NCBI RefSeq assembly: GCF_004345565.1 | Contig: NZ_SLWA01000005.1 | Coordinates: 142,301-206,300, forward strand | Source: Flavobacterium circumlabens | Lineage (GTDB): Bacteria; Bacteroidota; Bacteroidia; Flavobacteriales; Flavobacteriaceae | DNA: 64,000 bases | Reading direction: 5' to 3' | In this document: one piece after another, positions 18,581 to 27,415 of the stretch | How positions within the stretch are numbered: the stretch's first letter is position 1 | Layout: every line of letters starts with the position of its first letter | Notes under the pieces: model-generated | Databases searched by the model: none | Told to the model about the DNA's origin: nothing | What the model saw: only the letters and a program-made list of their open reading frames with translations | Position numbers and translations under genes: made by a program

Positions 18581-19416
18581 TTTCTATTATTGTATGTTCC
18601 CGAAAAAATCAAATCGATCCGAAATTTGAAGATAACATCCGCAATACCATCGGGAGTGATTTCGAGCTTGTGATAATTGATAATTCGAATAACAGATATT
18701 CAATTTTCGAGGCGTATAATGCAGGTATTCAGAAAAGCAAAGGAGATATCTTATGCTTTATTCACGATGATATTTTATTTCACACTGAAAATTGGGGAAT
18801 GATTTTGGAATCAGAATTTAATGAAAATACTGATTATGCCCTTATTGGAATTGCAGGTTCAAGAGTTAAAACCCAATTTCCAACCGGCTGGTGGGATTGT
18901 GAAGACCAATACAAAGCAATTAATATAATTCAGCACGAAAAGGGAAATGTAAGAAGGGAATGTTTTGGATTTGAAAATGAAAATATCACTGAGGCAGTTG
19001 TTATTGATGGCGTATTTATGGCTTTAAAAAAGGACTTAAATATTGTATTCGATACCAGACTAGAAGGATTCCATTGCTACGATTTAAATTTATCCTGTGC
19101 GGTAATTGAAAAAAACAAAAAAGTTGGAGTAACCAAAAAAATTCTGATAGAACATTTCTCTATTGGTCAGTTAAATAAAAATTGGTTGCTGTCAGCAATA
19201 GTGTTTCATAAAAAATACCGTCAGCAATTAAAACGTAATAATTCGAATAGTGAACAGGAGATTTTTGCCGGCAAAAAATACATAGAGTATTGTCTGCAAT
19301 TTTTAGGCAAAAAGAAGAGTTTGATCTATTTGTTTACCATTTTGCAATTCAGCTCCTCCATAAAAACGATTTTTACTTTAGAAAAATACTTCTTTAATAA
19401 GTTTTTTAACAAATGA
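18577..19416 (+). CDS. StrF-like glycosyltransferase (GT2-related)
   Basis: This 279-residue protein belongs to the glycosyltransferase group related to StrF (Glyco_tranf_2_5 type). The first strand is ISIIVCSRKNQ rather than the ordinary GT2 start. IDNSNNRYSIFEAYNAGIQ and ILCFIHDDILF (57-67, with HDD at 63-65) are distinctive of this subgroup. VVIDGVFMALKK near 145-156 is another family landmark. It overlaps both neighbours by four bases. Specificity is unknown. Confidence 0.75.
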   Translation: MISIIVCSRKNQIDPKFEDNIRNTIGSDFELVIIDNSNNRYSIFEAYNAGIQKSKGDILCFIHDDILFHTENWGMILESEFNENTDYALIGIAGSRVKTQFPTGWWDCEDQYKAINIIQHEKGNVRRECFGFENENITEAVVIDGVFMALKKDLNIVFDTRLEGFHCYDLNLSCAVIEKNKKVGVTKKILIEHFSIGQLNKNWLLSAIVFHKKYRQQLKRNNSNSEQEIFAGKKYIEYCLQFLGKKKSLIYLFTILQFSSSIKTIFTLEKYFFNKFFNK

Positions 19417-20336
19417 AAACAAGTGTAGTAATAGTCACTTTCAACGGTATGAAGTGGATAGAGAATTGTCTCGAATCTATCCTGGGTAATACGGAATTGC
19501 CGGAAATTATAATTGTTGATAATTGTAGTTCCGACAATACGGTTGAATTTTTAAAGAATACATATTTTCAAAAAATTAAACTCATCGAGTCCAAAGAGAA
19601 TTTAGGATTTGGACGGGCAAATAATCTCGGGATAGCAAAAGCGTTTGAATTAAACAGTGATTTTATTTTTTTATTAAATCAGGATACGGTTATCGAAAAA
19701 GATACAATAGAAAAGCTCCTGGCGATTTCATTAAAAAATCCTGACTATGGAATAATAAGCCCCATACATTCCAACGGAGACAATTCTTCATTAGACTTAA
19801 GTTTTCTGTATTACATTAACCAGCAATGTTCAGCTCTGATTTCTGATTTTGTTTTGGATAAAAAAAGGAAAGAGCTTTATCCGGTAGAAATGATAAATGC
19901 GGCAGCCTGGTTCTTACCAGTAAAAACTTTCGAAATTGTGGGTGGATTTGATCCTCTATTTTTCCTGTATGGAGAAGATGATAATTTTTGCCAGAGAGTA
20001 TTGTATCATAATTTAAAAATTGGAATTACAACCGCAACGATTATAAAACACGACAGCGGTAATAATTTTAAAGTTGATTTTCCAAAAGGCTCCAAAAATT
20101 ATTACAATAAATTTTTAAACAGGATTAAAGTTAAATTTGCGAATGTGAATTCGGAAGACTTTAGAAAAATCAATACCCTGAAAAGACATTTTCTGAAAGA
20201 AGCGTTGTTAAGTTTGTTAAAGTTTAAATTTGATGAATTTACAATCTATAAAACCAAGTATAAACTGATAGATAAAAAAAGTTTAGAGGCGAGTGTTTTA
20301 AAGAACAGGCAAACAGGAAAGAAATATTTAGTATAG
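19413..20336 (+). CDS. Glycosyltransferase family 2, rhamnosyltransferase-like
   Basis: This is a 307-residue GT2 enzyme with TSVVIVTFNGMKWI at the start, VDNCSSDNT for nucleotide binding, NLGFGRANNLGI near 63-74 and LLNQDTVI near 87-94. The later FFLYGEDDNFCQRV provides the acidic catalytic region. This pattern (LGFGRANN, LNQD, GEDDNFC) is that of the WcaA/RfbF rhamnosyltransferase-like subgroup. dTDP-rhamnose is therefore a reasonable donor guess. The basic C-terminus probably binds the membrane. Confidence 0.8.
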   Translation: MKTSVVIVTFNGMKWIENCLESILGNTELPEIIIVDNCSSDNTVEFLKNTYFQKIKLIESKENLGFGRANNLGIAKAFELNSDFIFLLNQDTVIEKDTIEKLLAISLKNPDYGIISPIHSNGDNSSLDLSFLYYINQQCSALISDFVLDKKRKELYPVEMINAAAWFLPVKTFEIVGGFDPLFFLYGEDDNFCQRVLYHNLKIGITTATIIKHDSGNNFKVDFPKGSKNYYNKFLNRIKVKFANVNSEDFRKINTLKRHFLKEALLSLLKFKFDEFTIYKTKYKLIDKKSLEASVLKNRQTGKKYLV

Positions 20337-20340
20337 CGAT

Positions 20341-21195
20341 ATGGAATCAAATATAAATAGTTTAGTATCTGTAATTATTCCATGTTACAATGATCATGTA
20401 TACATTCAGGAAGCAATTGACTCTGTTAATAATCAGACGTATCAAAATATTGAGATTGTTATTATTGACGATGGATCACGCAGAGAAACAAAAGAATTTC
20501 TTAAAAAGATACAACAGGAAAATTTAACCATTTTATATCAGGAAAATGCCGGCCCGAGTTCTGCAAGAAACAACGGAATAAGGCATGCTAAAGGAGATTT
20601 CATTCTCACACTGGATGCCGATGATTACTTTGATGCTACTTTTGTCGAAAAAGCGATGTTCGTTTTTAATCAGGAATCGAATGTGGGATTAGTTACTTGT
20701 AATGGCTATATATTTAATGAAAATGGAGTTGTAGATGAGATTATTTCAGAAGAAGGAGACGCAGGCCACTTTCTTTTTAATAATAGCGCCATTGGAAATT
20801 CTTTATTTAGAAAGAAATGTTGGGCTGCTATTGGAGGATTTGATGAAAATATGAAGAAAGGCTACGAAGATTGGGACTTTCATGTTGGTCTGATCAAAGC
20901 GAACTGGAAAATAAAAGTGATAAAGGAATACCTTTTTCATTACAGAGACAAACCCAATTCGAGAAATTCCCAGGCCGATAAATTTCATAAATATGATTTG
21001 TGGAAATATATTTATATCAAACATAAAGATGTACTGGTCAATAATCAGGAGGTGATGATAAATACTGTTTTTTCGCAAATGGAAATTTTAGAAATGAATT
21101 GTCATAATCTTCGTGGATCAATGGACTACAGAATAGGAAATAAGATATTAAAGCCTTTTCGTTTTATAAAAGGTCTTGGCTTTAAAAGAAAATAG
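20341..21195 (+). CDS. Glycosyltransferase family 2, first of a tandem pair
   Basis: This is a 284-residue GT2 enzyme. VSVIIPCYNDHVYIQEAIDS, IDDGSRRETK and LTLDADDYFDA (DADD at 92-95) give the GT-A core. It is closely similar along its whole length to the next gene, including NSLFRKKCW, the GGFD/GYEDWDFHV region and the end KILKPFRFIK. The pair probably arose by tandem duplication. Duplicated transferases often add successive residues or have diverged in linkage, but that is inference. Confidence 0.8.
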   Translation: MESNINSLVSVIIPCYNDHVYIQEAIDSVNNQTYQNIEIVIIDDGSRRETKEFLKKIQQENLTILYQENAGPSSARNNGIRHAKGDFILTLDADDYFDATFVEKAMFVFNQESNVGLVTCNGYIFNENGVVDEIISEEGDAGHFLFNNSAIGNSLFRKKCWAAIGGFDENMKKGYEDWDFHVGLIKANWKIKVIKEYLFHYRDKPNSRNSQADKFHKYDLWKYIYIKHKDVLVNNQEVMINTVFSQMEILEMNCHNLRGSMDYRIGNKILKPFRFIKGLGFKRK

Positions 21196-21199
21196 AAAA

Positions 21200-22051
21200 A
21201 TGGAAAATTCTAAACTGGTTTCGATTGTTATTCCTTGTTATAATGACAAAGCCTATATTGAAGAAAGCGTCAACTCGGCTTTAAACCAATCTTATGAGAA
21301 TACTGAAATCATAATTGTTGATGACGGATCCGATGAAGCAACCAAAAAGATTCTATCGGGATTTAATCATGTCAAAATAAAACTGATTACCCAGGAAAAT
21401 AAAGGTTTAAGCGCTGCAAGAAACGCAGGAATTGCAAATGCTCAGGGGGAGTATATTCTAACCTTAGACGCCGATGATTTTTTTGAAAATTCTTTCTTAG
21501 AAAAAGCCGTTCCGGTTTTAGAATCAGATCGTTCGGTTGGTGTTGTAGGTTGTTTTACGCAATGTTTTGTCGATAAAAACAGAATCATATTCAAATACCG
21601 TCCAAAAGGCGGATCTATCGGTGATTTTTTATATGGTAACAGTGCCGTTGGAAATTCACTCTTTAGAAAACAATGCTGGCTTGATGCGGGCGGATATGAC
21701 GAAAAAATGAGAAAGGGGTATGAAGATTGGGAATTTTGGATTTCGGTAACCAAACGAAACTGGAAAATATACATCATAGAGGAATTTCTTTTTAATTACA
21801 GAAAGAAAGAAAATTCAATGCTGCAAATTACAAATCTCCTGCATGAAGAGGAGAACTACCAATACGTACTCAATAAACACAAAGAATTGTACATAGAGGA
21901 TTTTGATCAGACGATAGCGTTTTTGCAGAAAAGGACTTTGAAGTATAAAACAAACGAAATTAAGAGACTGACTTCCATTGATTACAAATTAGGAAACAGC
22001 ATTCTCAAACCTTTTCGATTCCTAAAAAAAATCTTCAAAAGTAAAAAATGA
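21200..22051 (+). CDS. Glycosyltransferase family 2, second of a tandem pair
   Basis: This is the 283-residue partner of the preceding gene, with VSIVIPCYNDKAYIEESVNS, VDDGSDEATK, LTLDADDFFEN and GYEDWEFWI in the same places, and the C-terminus SILKPFRFLKKIF. I take the ATG at 21200, four bases after the upstream stop; a frame from TTG at 21176 would run into the upstream gene and add residues with no match in the paralogue. The stop overlaps the next start by four bases. Confidence 0.8.
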   Translation: MENSKLVSIVIPCYNDKAYIEESVNSALNQSYENTEIIIVDDGSDEATKKILSGFNHVKIKLITQENKGLSAARNAGIANAQGEYILTLDADDFFENSFLEKAVPVLESDRSVGVVGCFTQCFVDKNRIIFKYRPKGGSIGDFLYGNSAVGNSLFRKQCWLDAGGYDEKMRKGYEDWEFWISVTKRNWKIYIIEEFLFNYRKKENSMLQITNLLHEEENYQYVLNKHKELYIEDFDQTIAFLQKRTLKYKTNEIKRLTSIDYKLGNSILKPFRFLKKIFKSKK

Positions 22052-22983
22052 GCAAGCCTTCACTTTCTGTGATAATTCCGGTATTTAACAGATCTCATCT
22101 GATTGAAGAAACACTGAACAGTATCTTGTCCCAAAATTTTGCCGATTGGGAATGCATTATAGTTGATGATCATAGTACAGATACTACCTGGGAAACCATT
22201 TCAGCATTTATAAAGAAGGATGACCGTTTTAAACTTTATCGGCGTCCGGAAAATTTAGTAAAAGGAGCAAATTCCTGCAGAAACTTTGGATTCCTGAAAA
22301 GTAAAGGCGATTTTGTAAATTGGTTTGATAGTGATGATATTTATTTACCAAATGCTTTTGAAGAATTTAGCAGGCATTTTAATCCTGATCTGGATGCTGT
22401 AATCTACAAATTGAATTTTGTAGCTTTAGAAACAGGCAATTTTCTAAAACAAAATAAAATCCAGTCCGATACTACTATTGAAGATTATTTAGTCGGTAAC
22501 ATAGCATTTTATGTTTCAGGGCCCGTTTGGAACAGAAATTTTTTGTTGAATCAGGAAATGCTTTTTGATCCGGAAATCAAAAACCTCGATGACTGGGATT
22601 TTAATTTGAGAATGCTTTATGCGGATCCTAAGTTGACCTATATGGACTCCTCTTATGTTTTATACAGAATCCATGCGGAGTCATTGTCTCACGAATTAGC
22701 AAAATTAAACTTTGAAGAAATACTTTCGGAGTTTAATGCGAGAGAGAAGCATTTGAAATTAGTAAAGAATAGGAAACAATATAGCAGATTAAAACTCTTT
22801 ATAAAAGACAGGCATCACTATTTTTACAAGATTGCAATGATTGATAATAATAAAAATAAATACTATTTTTTTAAGGAACTGCAACTAAGACAAATTGAGC
22901 TTTTGGATCTTAAGGCGGTCATCAGCACCTCTTTTGGATTCATTCTGTACACTGTGTTTAAAAAAGGCTATAAATTTTTATGA
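22048..22983 (+). CDS. Glycosyltransferase family 2
   Basis: This is a 311-residue GT2 enzyme. LSVIIPVFNRSHLIEETLNS, VDDHSTDTTWE and NWFDSDDIYLP (91-101) mark the GT-A core, and NLDDWDFNLRML near 180-191 is the probable catalytic acidic region. The C-terminal 80 residues are basic. It overlaps both neighbours by four bases (ATGA and ATGAG), so it belongs to the same coupled chain. Specificity is unknown. Confidence 0.8.
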   Translation: MSKPSLSVIIPVFNRSHLIEETLNSILSQNFADWECIIVDDHSTDTTWETISAFIKKDDRFKLYRRPENLVKGANSCRNFGFLKSKGDFVNWFDSDDIYLPNAFEEFSRHFNPDLDAVIYKLNFVALETGNFLKQNKIQSDTTIEDYLVGNIAFYVSGPVWNRNFLLNQEMLFDPEIKNLDDWDFNLRMLYADPKLTYMDSSYVLYRIHAESLSHELAKLNFEEILSEFNAREKHLKLVKNRKQYSRLKLFIKDRHHYFYKIAMIDNNKNKYYFFKELQLRQIELLDLKAVISTSFGFILYTVFKKGYKFL

Positions 22984-24122
22984 GAATTCTTTTTATCTCC
23001 ATGCCGTCCATCCATGTCATTCGCTGGATTGAAAATCTAAAAGATACTTCTTTTGAGTTGTATTGGTATGATATATTGGGAAGAGGGAAATTGGAGACTT
23101 TAGAAACGGTCCGGCAATTGTTGGAAACCTCAAAAAGAAAAATTCCCCATATCAAAGGAGAATATTTTCTTTCTAAAAAAAGACCGGGATTGTATTCGTT
23201 CATCCGTCCTTTTCTGGAGGTAACCGAAAATGAAGCCCTTGAAAAAATTATTAAAGAGATCTCTCCGGATATAATTCATAGTTTTGAGATGCAGTCCTGC
23301 TCGTATCCAATCGTAAAAACGATGAATAAATTTCCCGAAATCAAATGGATCTATTCCTGTTGGGGAAGTGACTTGTTTTACTTTCAAAATAATAAGGAAC
23401 ACCTTCTAAAAATCAGGAATGCACTTTCGAGAATAAATTTCATACACACAGATTGTCTGAGAGATTATCAGATCGCAAAAGAATTAGGGTTTAAGGGCCA
23501 GCATCTCGGCGTAATTCCGGGAGGAACCGGCTACAAATTAGAAGAATTGGATCCTCTTAAATTGCCTTTTTCAGAAAGAAAAATAATCCTTTTAAAAGGG
23601 TACCAGCATAAATTCGGCAGAGCACTTAACGTTGTAAAAGCACTACAGAAAAATCTCTCCCTGCTGCAGGATCATGAGATCGTTATTTTTGGAGCACATG
23701 CACAAATCAAAGCGTATGTCGAGCAAAATAAACTTCCCTTTCGAATATTTGACAGGGATGAATTATCGCAAAATCAGGTAATGAAATTAATGGGAGAATC
23801 TCTCTTATACATTGGAAACAATATTTCAGACGGTATGGCAAACACCATGCTTGAAGCAATCGTTATGGGAGCCTTTCCCATTCAGTCTAACCCGGGTAAT
23901 GTTTCGGCAGAAATTATTACACATGGAAGTAATGGTTTATTAATACAGGATCCCGAAAACATTGATGCAATTGCGGAGCTGATTATTCAGGCAATTGAAA
24001 ATAAAGCAATGCTGGAAAATGCGAATAAACTAAATGAAAAAATTGCCATTGAAAAATTAGACTATCACGTTAATCAGCGAAAAGTAATAGCTTTATACCA
24101 AAATCTTGAAATAAAATCTTAA
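22980..24122 (+). CDS. Glycosyltransferase, GT4-like
   Basis: This is a 380-residue GT-B enzyme. ISPDIIHSFEMQSCSYP and YSCWGSDLFYF occupy the N-terminal domain, with the SCWGSD region typical of a GT4 subgroup. GVIPGGTGYK links the domains. NNISDGMANTMLEAIVMGAFPIQSN contains the acidic nucleotide-sugar motif with Glu in LEA. It overlaps the GT2 upstream by four bases and abuts the next gene with no spacing. Retaining chemistry is expected for the family; donor is unknown. Confidence 0.75.
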   Translation: MRILFISMPSIHVIRWIENLKDTSFELYWYDILGRGKLETLETVRQLLETSKRKIPHIKGEYFLSKKRPGLYSFIRPFLEVTENEALEKIIKEISPDIIHSFEMQSCSYPIVKTMNKFPEIKWIYSCWGSDLFYFQNNKEHLLKIRNALSRINFIHTDCLRDYQIAKELGFKGQHLGVIPGGTGYKLEELDPLKLPFSERKIILLKGYQHKFGRALNVVKALQKNLSLLQDHEIVIFGAHAQIKAYVEQNKLPFRIFDRDELSQNQVMKLMGESLLYIGNNISDGMANTMLEAIVMGAFPIQSNPGNVSAEIITHGSNGLLIQDPENIDAIAELIIQAIENKAMLENANKLNEKIAIEKLDYHVNQRKVIALYQNLEIKS

Positions 24123-25157
24123 ATGCGAATAGGCTTTAACCCAAATAAAGACAAACCTCAGGAGCCGAATGATTTTTTTCATCAGGTTGTAATTCCTGTG
24201 TATATACCTGATCAGGAAGGTTATTTTAAAGATAGTTTTAAGATTTTGCAGTATTGCCTTGAATCTTTACAGAAGACAGTTCATCAAAAAACATACCTTA
24301 CAGTTGTAAATAACGGCAGTAATAAGGATGTGACTGAATATTTAAATGGTCTTCAAAAAACAGGAAAAATACAGGAAGTCATAAATGCTACCAATATCGG
24401 AAAACTAAATGCCGTGCTGAAAGGTATTTCGGGGCATGATTTTGCATTTGTAACGGTTGCAGATTGTGATGTACTCTTTTTAAAAGACTGGCAAAAAGAA
24501 ACCTACACTGTTTTTGAGAATTTTCCAAAAACAGGCGCAGTTTGCCCGACACCCTCTTCAAGATCCCTCAAAAGTTATACATTTAATATCTGGTTTGAAC
24601 TTCTCTTTTCAAAATCACTTCGTTTTACAAAAGTTAAAAACCCTGAGGCGTTAAGAAATTTCGCAGCCAGTGTTGGAAAACCGAATATGTACAGTAGTGT
24701 GCATCTTGAAAAATATCTTACCGTTAATAATGGCAATTTTAAAGCTGTTCCGGGAGCAGGACATTTTTTGACAACCTACAGAAAAGAAGTTTTCGAAAAT
24801 ATTGATACCAAATACTCTCCTTTTATGCTTGGTGGTGACAGCGAAGCAAAATTACTCGATTTTCCGGTGGTTCAAAAAGGAATGTGGAGACTTTCAACAG
24901 CGGATAATTTTGCGTACCATTTAGGAAATGTAGAGGAGAAATGGATGCAGAAAGCCTTAGAGGAAATACAGCCCAATGATTTCTTTCCAAATGAACCTAT
25001 TGTTTTGCGAAAAGTCAAATCATCAAAAATGGCATTTTTATTACAATATAAAGTGTTCTCAAGAATCATTACACAAAAAAAAATATGGTATTATTGCCTT
25101 AAACTAAAAGGCCTTTCCAAAGAAGAAGTGCTGCAATATACTCAGAAATATGAATAA
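24123..25157 (+). CDS. Divergent family 2 glycosyltransferase
   Basis: This 344-residue protein has a GT-A core that begins about 20 residues later than usual: QVVIPVYIPDQEGYFKDSF. NNGSNKDVTEYL is the nucleotide region, ATNIGKLNAVLKG follows, and VTVADCDVLFL (110-120, with DCD at 114-116) is the DXD metal site. VPGAGHFLTTYRKE and GGDSEAKLLDFPV lie further on. This layout resembles a capsular GT2 group rather than ordinary rhamnosyltransferases. It begins directly after the upstream stop, and its stop overlaps the next gene by eight bases. Confidence 0.7.
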   Translation: MRIGFNPNKDKPQEPNDFFHQVVIPVYIPDQEGYFKDSFKILQYCLESLQKTVHQKTYLTVVNNGSNKDVTEYLNGLQKTGKIQEVINATNIGKLNAVLKGISGHDFAFVTVADCDVLFLKDWQKETYTVFENFPKTGAVCPTPSSRSLKSYTFNIWFELLFSKSLRFTKVKNPEALRNFAASVGKPNMYSSVHLEKYLTVNNGNFKAVPGAGHFLTTYRKEVFENIDTKYSPFMLGGDSEAKLLDFPVVQKGMWRLSTADNFAYHLGNVEEKWMQKALEEIQPNDFFPNEPIVLRKVKSSKMAFLLQYKVFSRIITQKKIWYYCLKLKGLSKEEVLQYTQKYE

Positions 25158-26247
25158 TGCTATAAAAGTAATCCTGATTTCCCAATCACCTCTTCCTTTT
25201 GCAAAAATTGGAAGCTGGACGACCCTTTATAAAAATTATTTAGAGCACAATCACAAAATCGATTGTATTGTCTGTCCTGAACCGGAGCATTTATTTGAAG
25301 GAATACAGTACAGTTTTACACAACTTACGTTTTGGCACAAATTGCAGCGTAAGTTTCTGAAGCGTAAAAATCCGGAATATTTTCAGGCTCTTGATAAAAT
25401 AATTGTTCCCGGTCAAAAATACATTATCCAGATTGTTGACAATTATGGAATGGTTAAAGCCTTAAATAAATATCTTATTGCGAAAGGAATCGATAAACAA
25501 TGTTACATTCAGTTCTTTTACCATGGTTTTGCACCATTTGTAAAATCAGGATCAGGCCATGATTTTTATGAAATCATTGACGAAATCATTGTACTTACAA
25601 AAGCGAGTTATGAAGTGCATAAAAAAAGCATTAATATACTGCCGGGCCATTTTTCGGTTTTAAATAACGGCATTGACACAAAGAGATTTAAGAAAGTTTC
25701 CGAAACCGAAAAAATCAAACTAAAAGAACAATTAGGTTTTGGAGATAAGAAAGTCTTTATCTGGTGTTCACAAGATCGTCCGAAAAAAGGGCTGCATTTA
25801 ATTTTAGAACTTTGGCAAAAAAAATATTCGCTCGAAAATAATATCCAATTAGTAGTCATTGGTTGTGATCCAAGGCCCAAAATGGAGGGAGTGGTTTTTT
25901 TGGGTAAAATTCCAAATGATGAACTCCCAAAATATTATCAGGCTTCAGATTGCTATCTTTTCCCTACTTTATGCCAGGAAGGTTTCGGCATGAGTCTCAT
26001 AGAAGCTTTACATTGCGGAAATTATTGTATTGCATCTGCCATGGGCGGTGTTCCCGAAGTTTTGCAGCATGGAAAACTCGGGAAATTAATCGAAAATCCG
26101 CATTTTATTGCTGAATGGGAAACAGCAATAGATGAGTTTTTAGGGGGAAGTACCAAACTTCCTGAAGTTCCGGATGAATTGTACGCTATGGAGGACTGGA
26201 ACATAAAAATGAATCAGATTATTAATCAGGCAAAATCCAGATTTTAG
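25150..26247 (+). CDS. Glycosyltransferase family 4
   Basis: This is a 365-residue GT4 enzyme. The N-terminal domain has SPLPFAKIGSWTTLYKN, the linker region has NNGIDTKRFKKVS, the C-terminal domain opens with FIWCSQDRPKKGLHLI and FPTLCQEGFGMSLIEALHCGN contains the EX7E motif. These are all standard GT4 landmarks. It is the last gene of the tightly packed array that starts at 16692. Donor and linkage are unknown. Confidence 0.85.
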   Translation: MNNAIKVILISQSPLPFAKIGSWTTLYKNYLEHNHKIDCIVCPEPEHLFEGIQYSFTQLTFWHKLQRKFLKRKNPEYFQALDKIIVPGQKYIIQIVDNYGMVKALNKYLIAKGIDKQCYIQFFYHGFAPFVKSGSGHDFYEIIDEIIVLTKASYEVHKKSINILPGHFSVLNNGIDTKRFKKVSETEKIKLKEQLGFGDKKVFIWCSQDRPKKGLHLILELWQKKYSLENNIQLVVIGCDPRPKMEGVVFLGKIPNDELPKYYQASDCYLFPTLCQEGFGMSLIEALHCGNYCIASAMGGVPEVLQHGKLGKLIENPHFIAEWETAIDEFLGGSTKLPEVPDELYAMEDWNIKMNQIINQAKSRF

Positions 26248-26267
26248 CAGACAATCCAATTGAATTT

Positions 26268-27341
26268 ATGAGAATAGAGCAGTTAACCTTTACCAGATTT
26301 CTTGCAGCAGTTTCGGTTGTTGTTTTTCATTATGGTGGAAAAAGTTTTCCTTTCAAAAATGACAGTATTGCTTTTATATTTCGTAACGCCGACGTCTGTG
26401 TCAGTTACTTTTTTATCTTATCCGGTTTTGTAATGATCATAGCCTACGGAAATAAAACCATTATTTCAGCCGGAGATTATTTGCGAAACAGAATGGCCAG
26501 AATCTATCCGGTCTATTTTTTGGCAATACTGATGATGCTTTTACTGCAATTCAGAGAAAAAAACATCGATTATTCGGGTTTATTTTTGAATATTTTCATG
26601 ATTCAGGCCTGGGTTCCGGGTAAAGTGCTTTCCCTTAATCCGCCGGGATGGTCTTTGTCTGTTGAATTATTGTTTTACGCCATATTTCCTTTTGCATTCA
26701 ATACAATCTTTAAAAAAGTAACCTTAAGGCAAATTGCTGTATATATCATTTTGTTTTGGCTTTTGACTCAGGTCATTTTTCAGCTGTTCTTTTTTCTTTA
26801 CGATGAAAATCAGTTTACTGTGGTTAAGGATATTTTGAAATACAATCCGTTAATGCATCTCAATGAGTTTCTTGTCGGAAACCTTGCCGGACTTTTTTTT
26901 ATAAAGAGTCTGAAAGAGAAAAAAGGGAATTATGATTTTATCATTGTGATCCTTGCAGCTTTGTTGATTTTGGCATTAAAATTTCCGTTCGGTTTAAATT
27001 TTCATGACGGATTGCTAAGTGTACTCTTTATTCCCCTAATCTTTTTTATCTCCTTAAATGATGGCATGATAACGAAATTATTCAGGAACAGAATATTTGT
27101 ATTTTTAGGTGAAATAAGCTTTGGAATTTATATTTTGCAGCATCCTGTTTATTCCTTAATAAGTGCCTACAGTGTTAATAAATACCTGCATTTAAATGAT
27201 CCTACAATTGTCTTTTTTATCAGACTTTTGATCCTGATTGTCTTTTCGGCAGTAGTATATAAGTATCTTGAAAAACCCATTCAAAATAAAATAAAGACTT
27301 TAAACAAAGCGGTCCTTCCTGTAAAAAGTGAATCATTGTAA
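26268..27341 (+). CDS. Acyltransferase family 3 (OafA-like membrane O-acyltransferase)
   Basis: This 357-residue integral membrane protein has about ten helices. The N-terminus MRIEQLTFTRFLAAVSVVV followed by FHYGG carries the family arginine at residue 10 and the catalytic histidine at residue 21. YFFILSGFVMIIAYG and RMARIYPVYFLA follow in the usual places, as does PPGWSLSVELLFY. Such enzymes acylate (often acetylate) glycan residues during or after assembly. The next gene is a close tandem copy with a frameshift. The substrate is unknown. Confidence 0.85.
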   Translation: MRIEQLTFTRFLAAVSVVVFHYGGKSFPFKNDSIAFIFRNADVCVSYFFILSGFVMIIAYGNKTIISAGDYLRNRMARIYPVYFLAILMMLLLQFREKNIDYSGLFLNIFMIQAWVPGKVLSLNPPGWSLSVELLFYAIFPFAFNTIFKKVTLRQIAVYIILFWLLTQVIFQLFFFLYDENQFTVVKDILKYNPLMHLNEFLVGNLAGLFFIKSLKEKKGNYDFIIVILAALLILALKFPFGLNFHDGLLSVLFIPLIFFISLNDGMITKLFRNRIFVFLGEISFGIYILQHPVYSLISAYSVNKYLHLNDPTIVFFIRLLILIVFSAVVYKYLEKPIQNKIKTLNKAVLPVKSESL

Positions 27342-27415
27342 CAATTTAGGAGTTCCCGAATACAGCCAGAAACAGGAAATAAATTATATCGAAAGAAAGA
27401 TAGTGTAAGTATAGT

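Noticed and set aside
21176..21199. TTG start for the second tandem GT2
   Set aside because: It lies inside the upstream gene; the ATG at 21200 matches the start of the paralogue.
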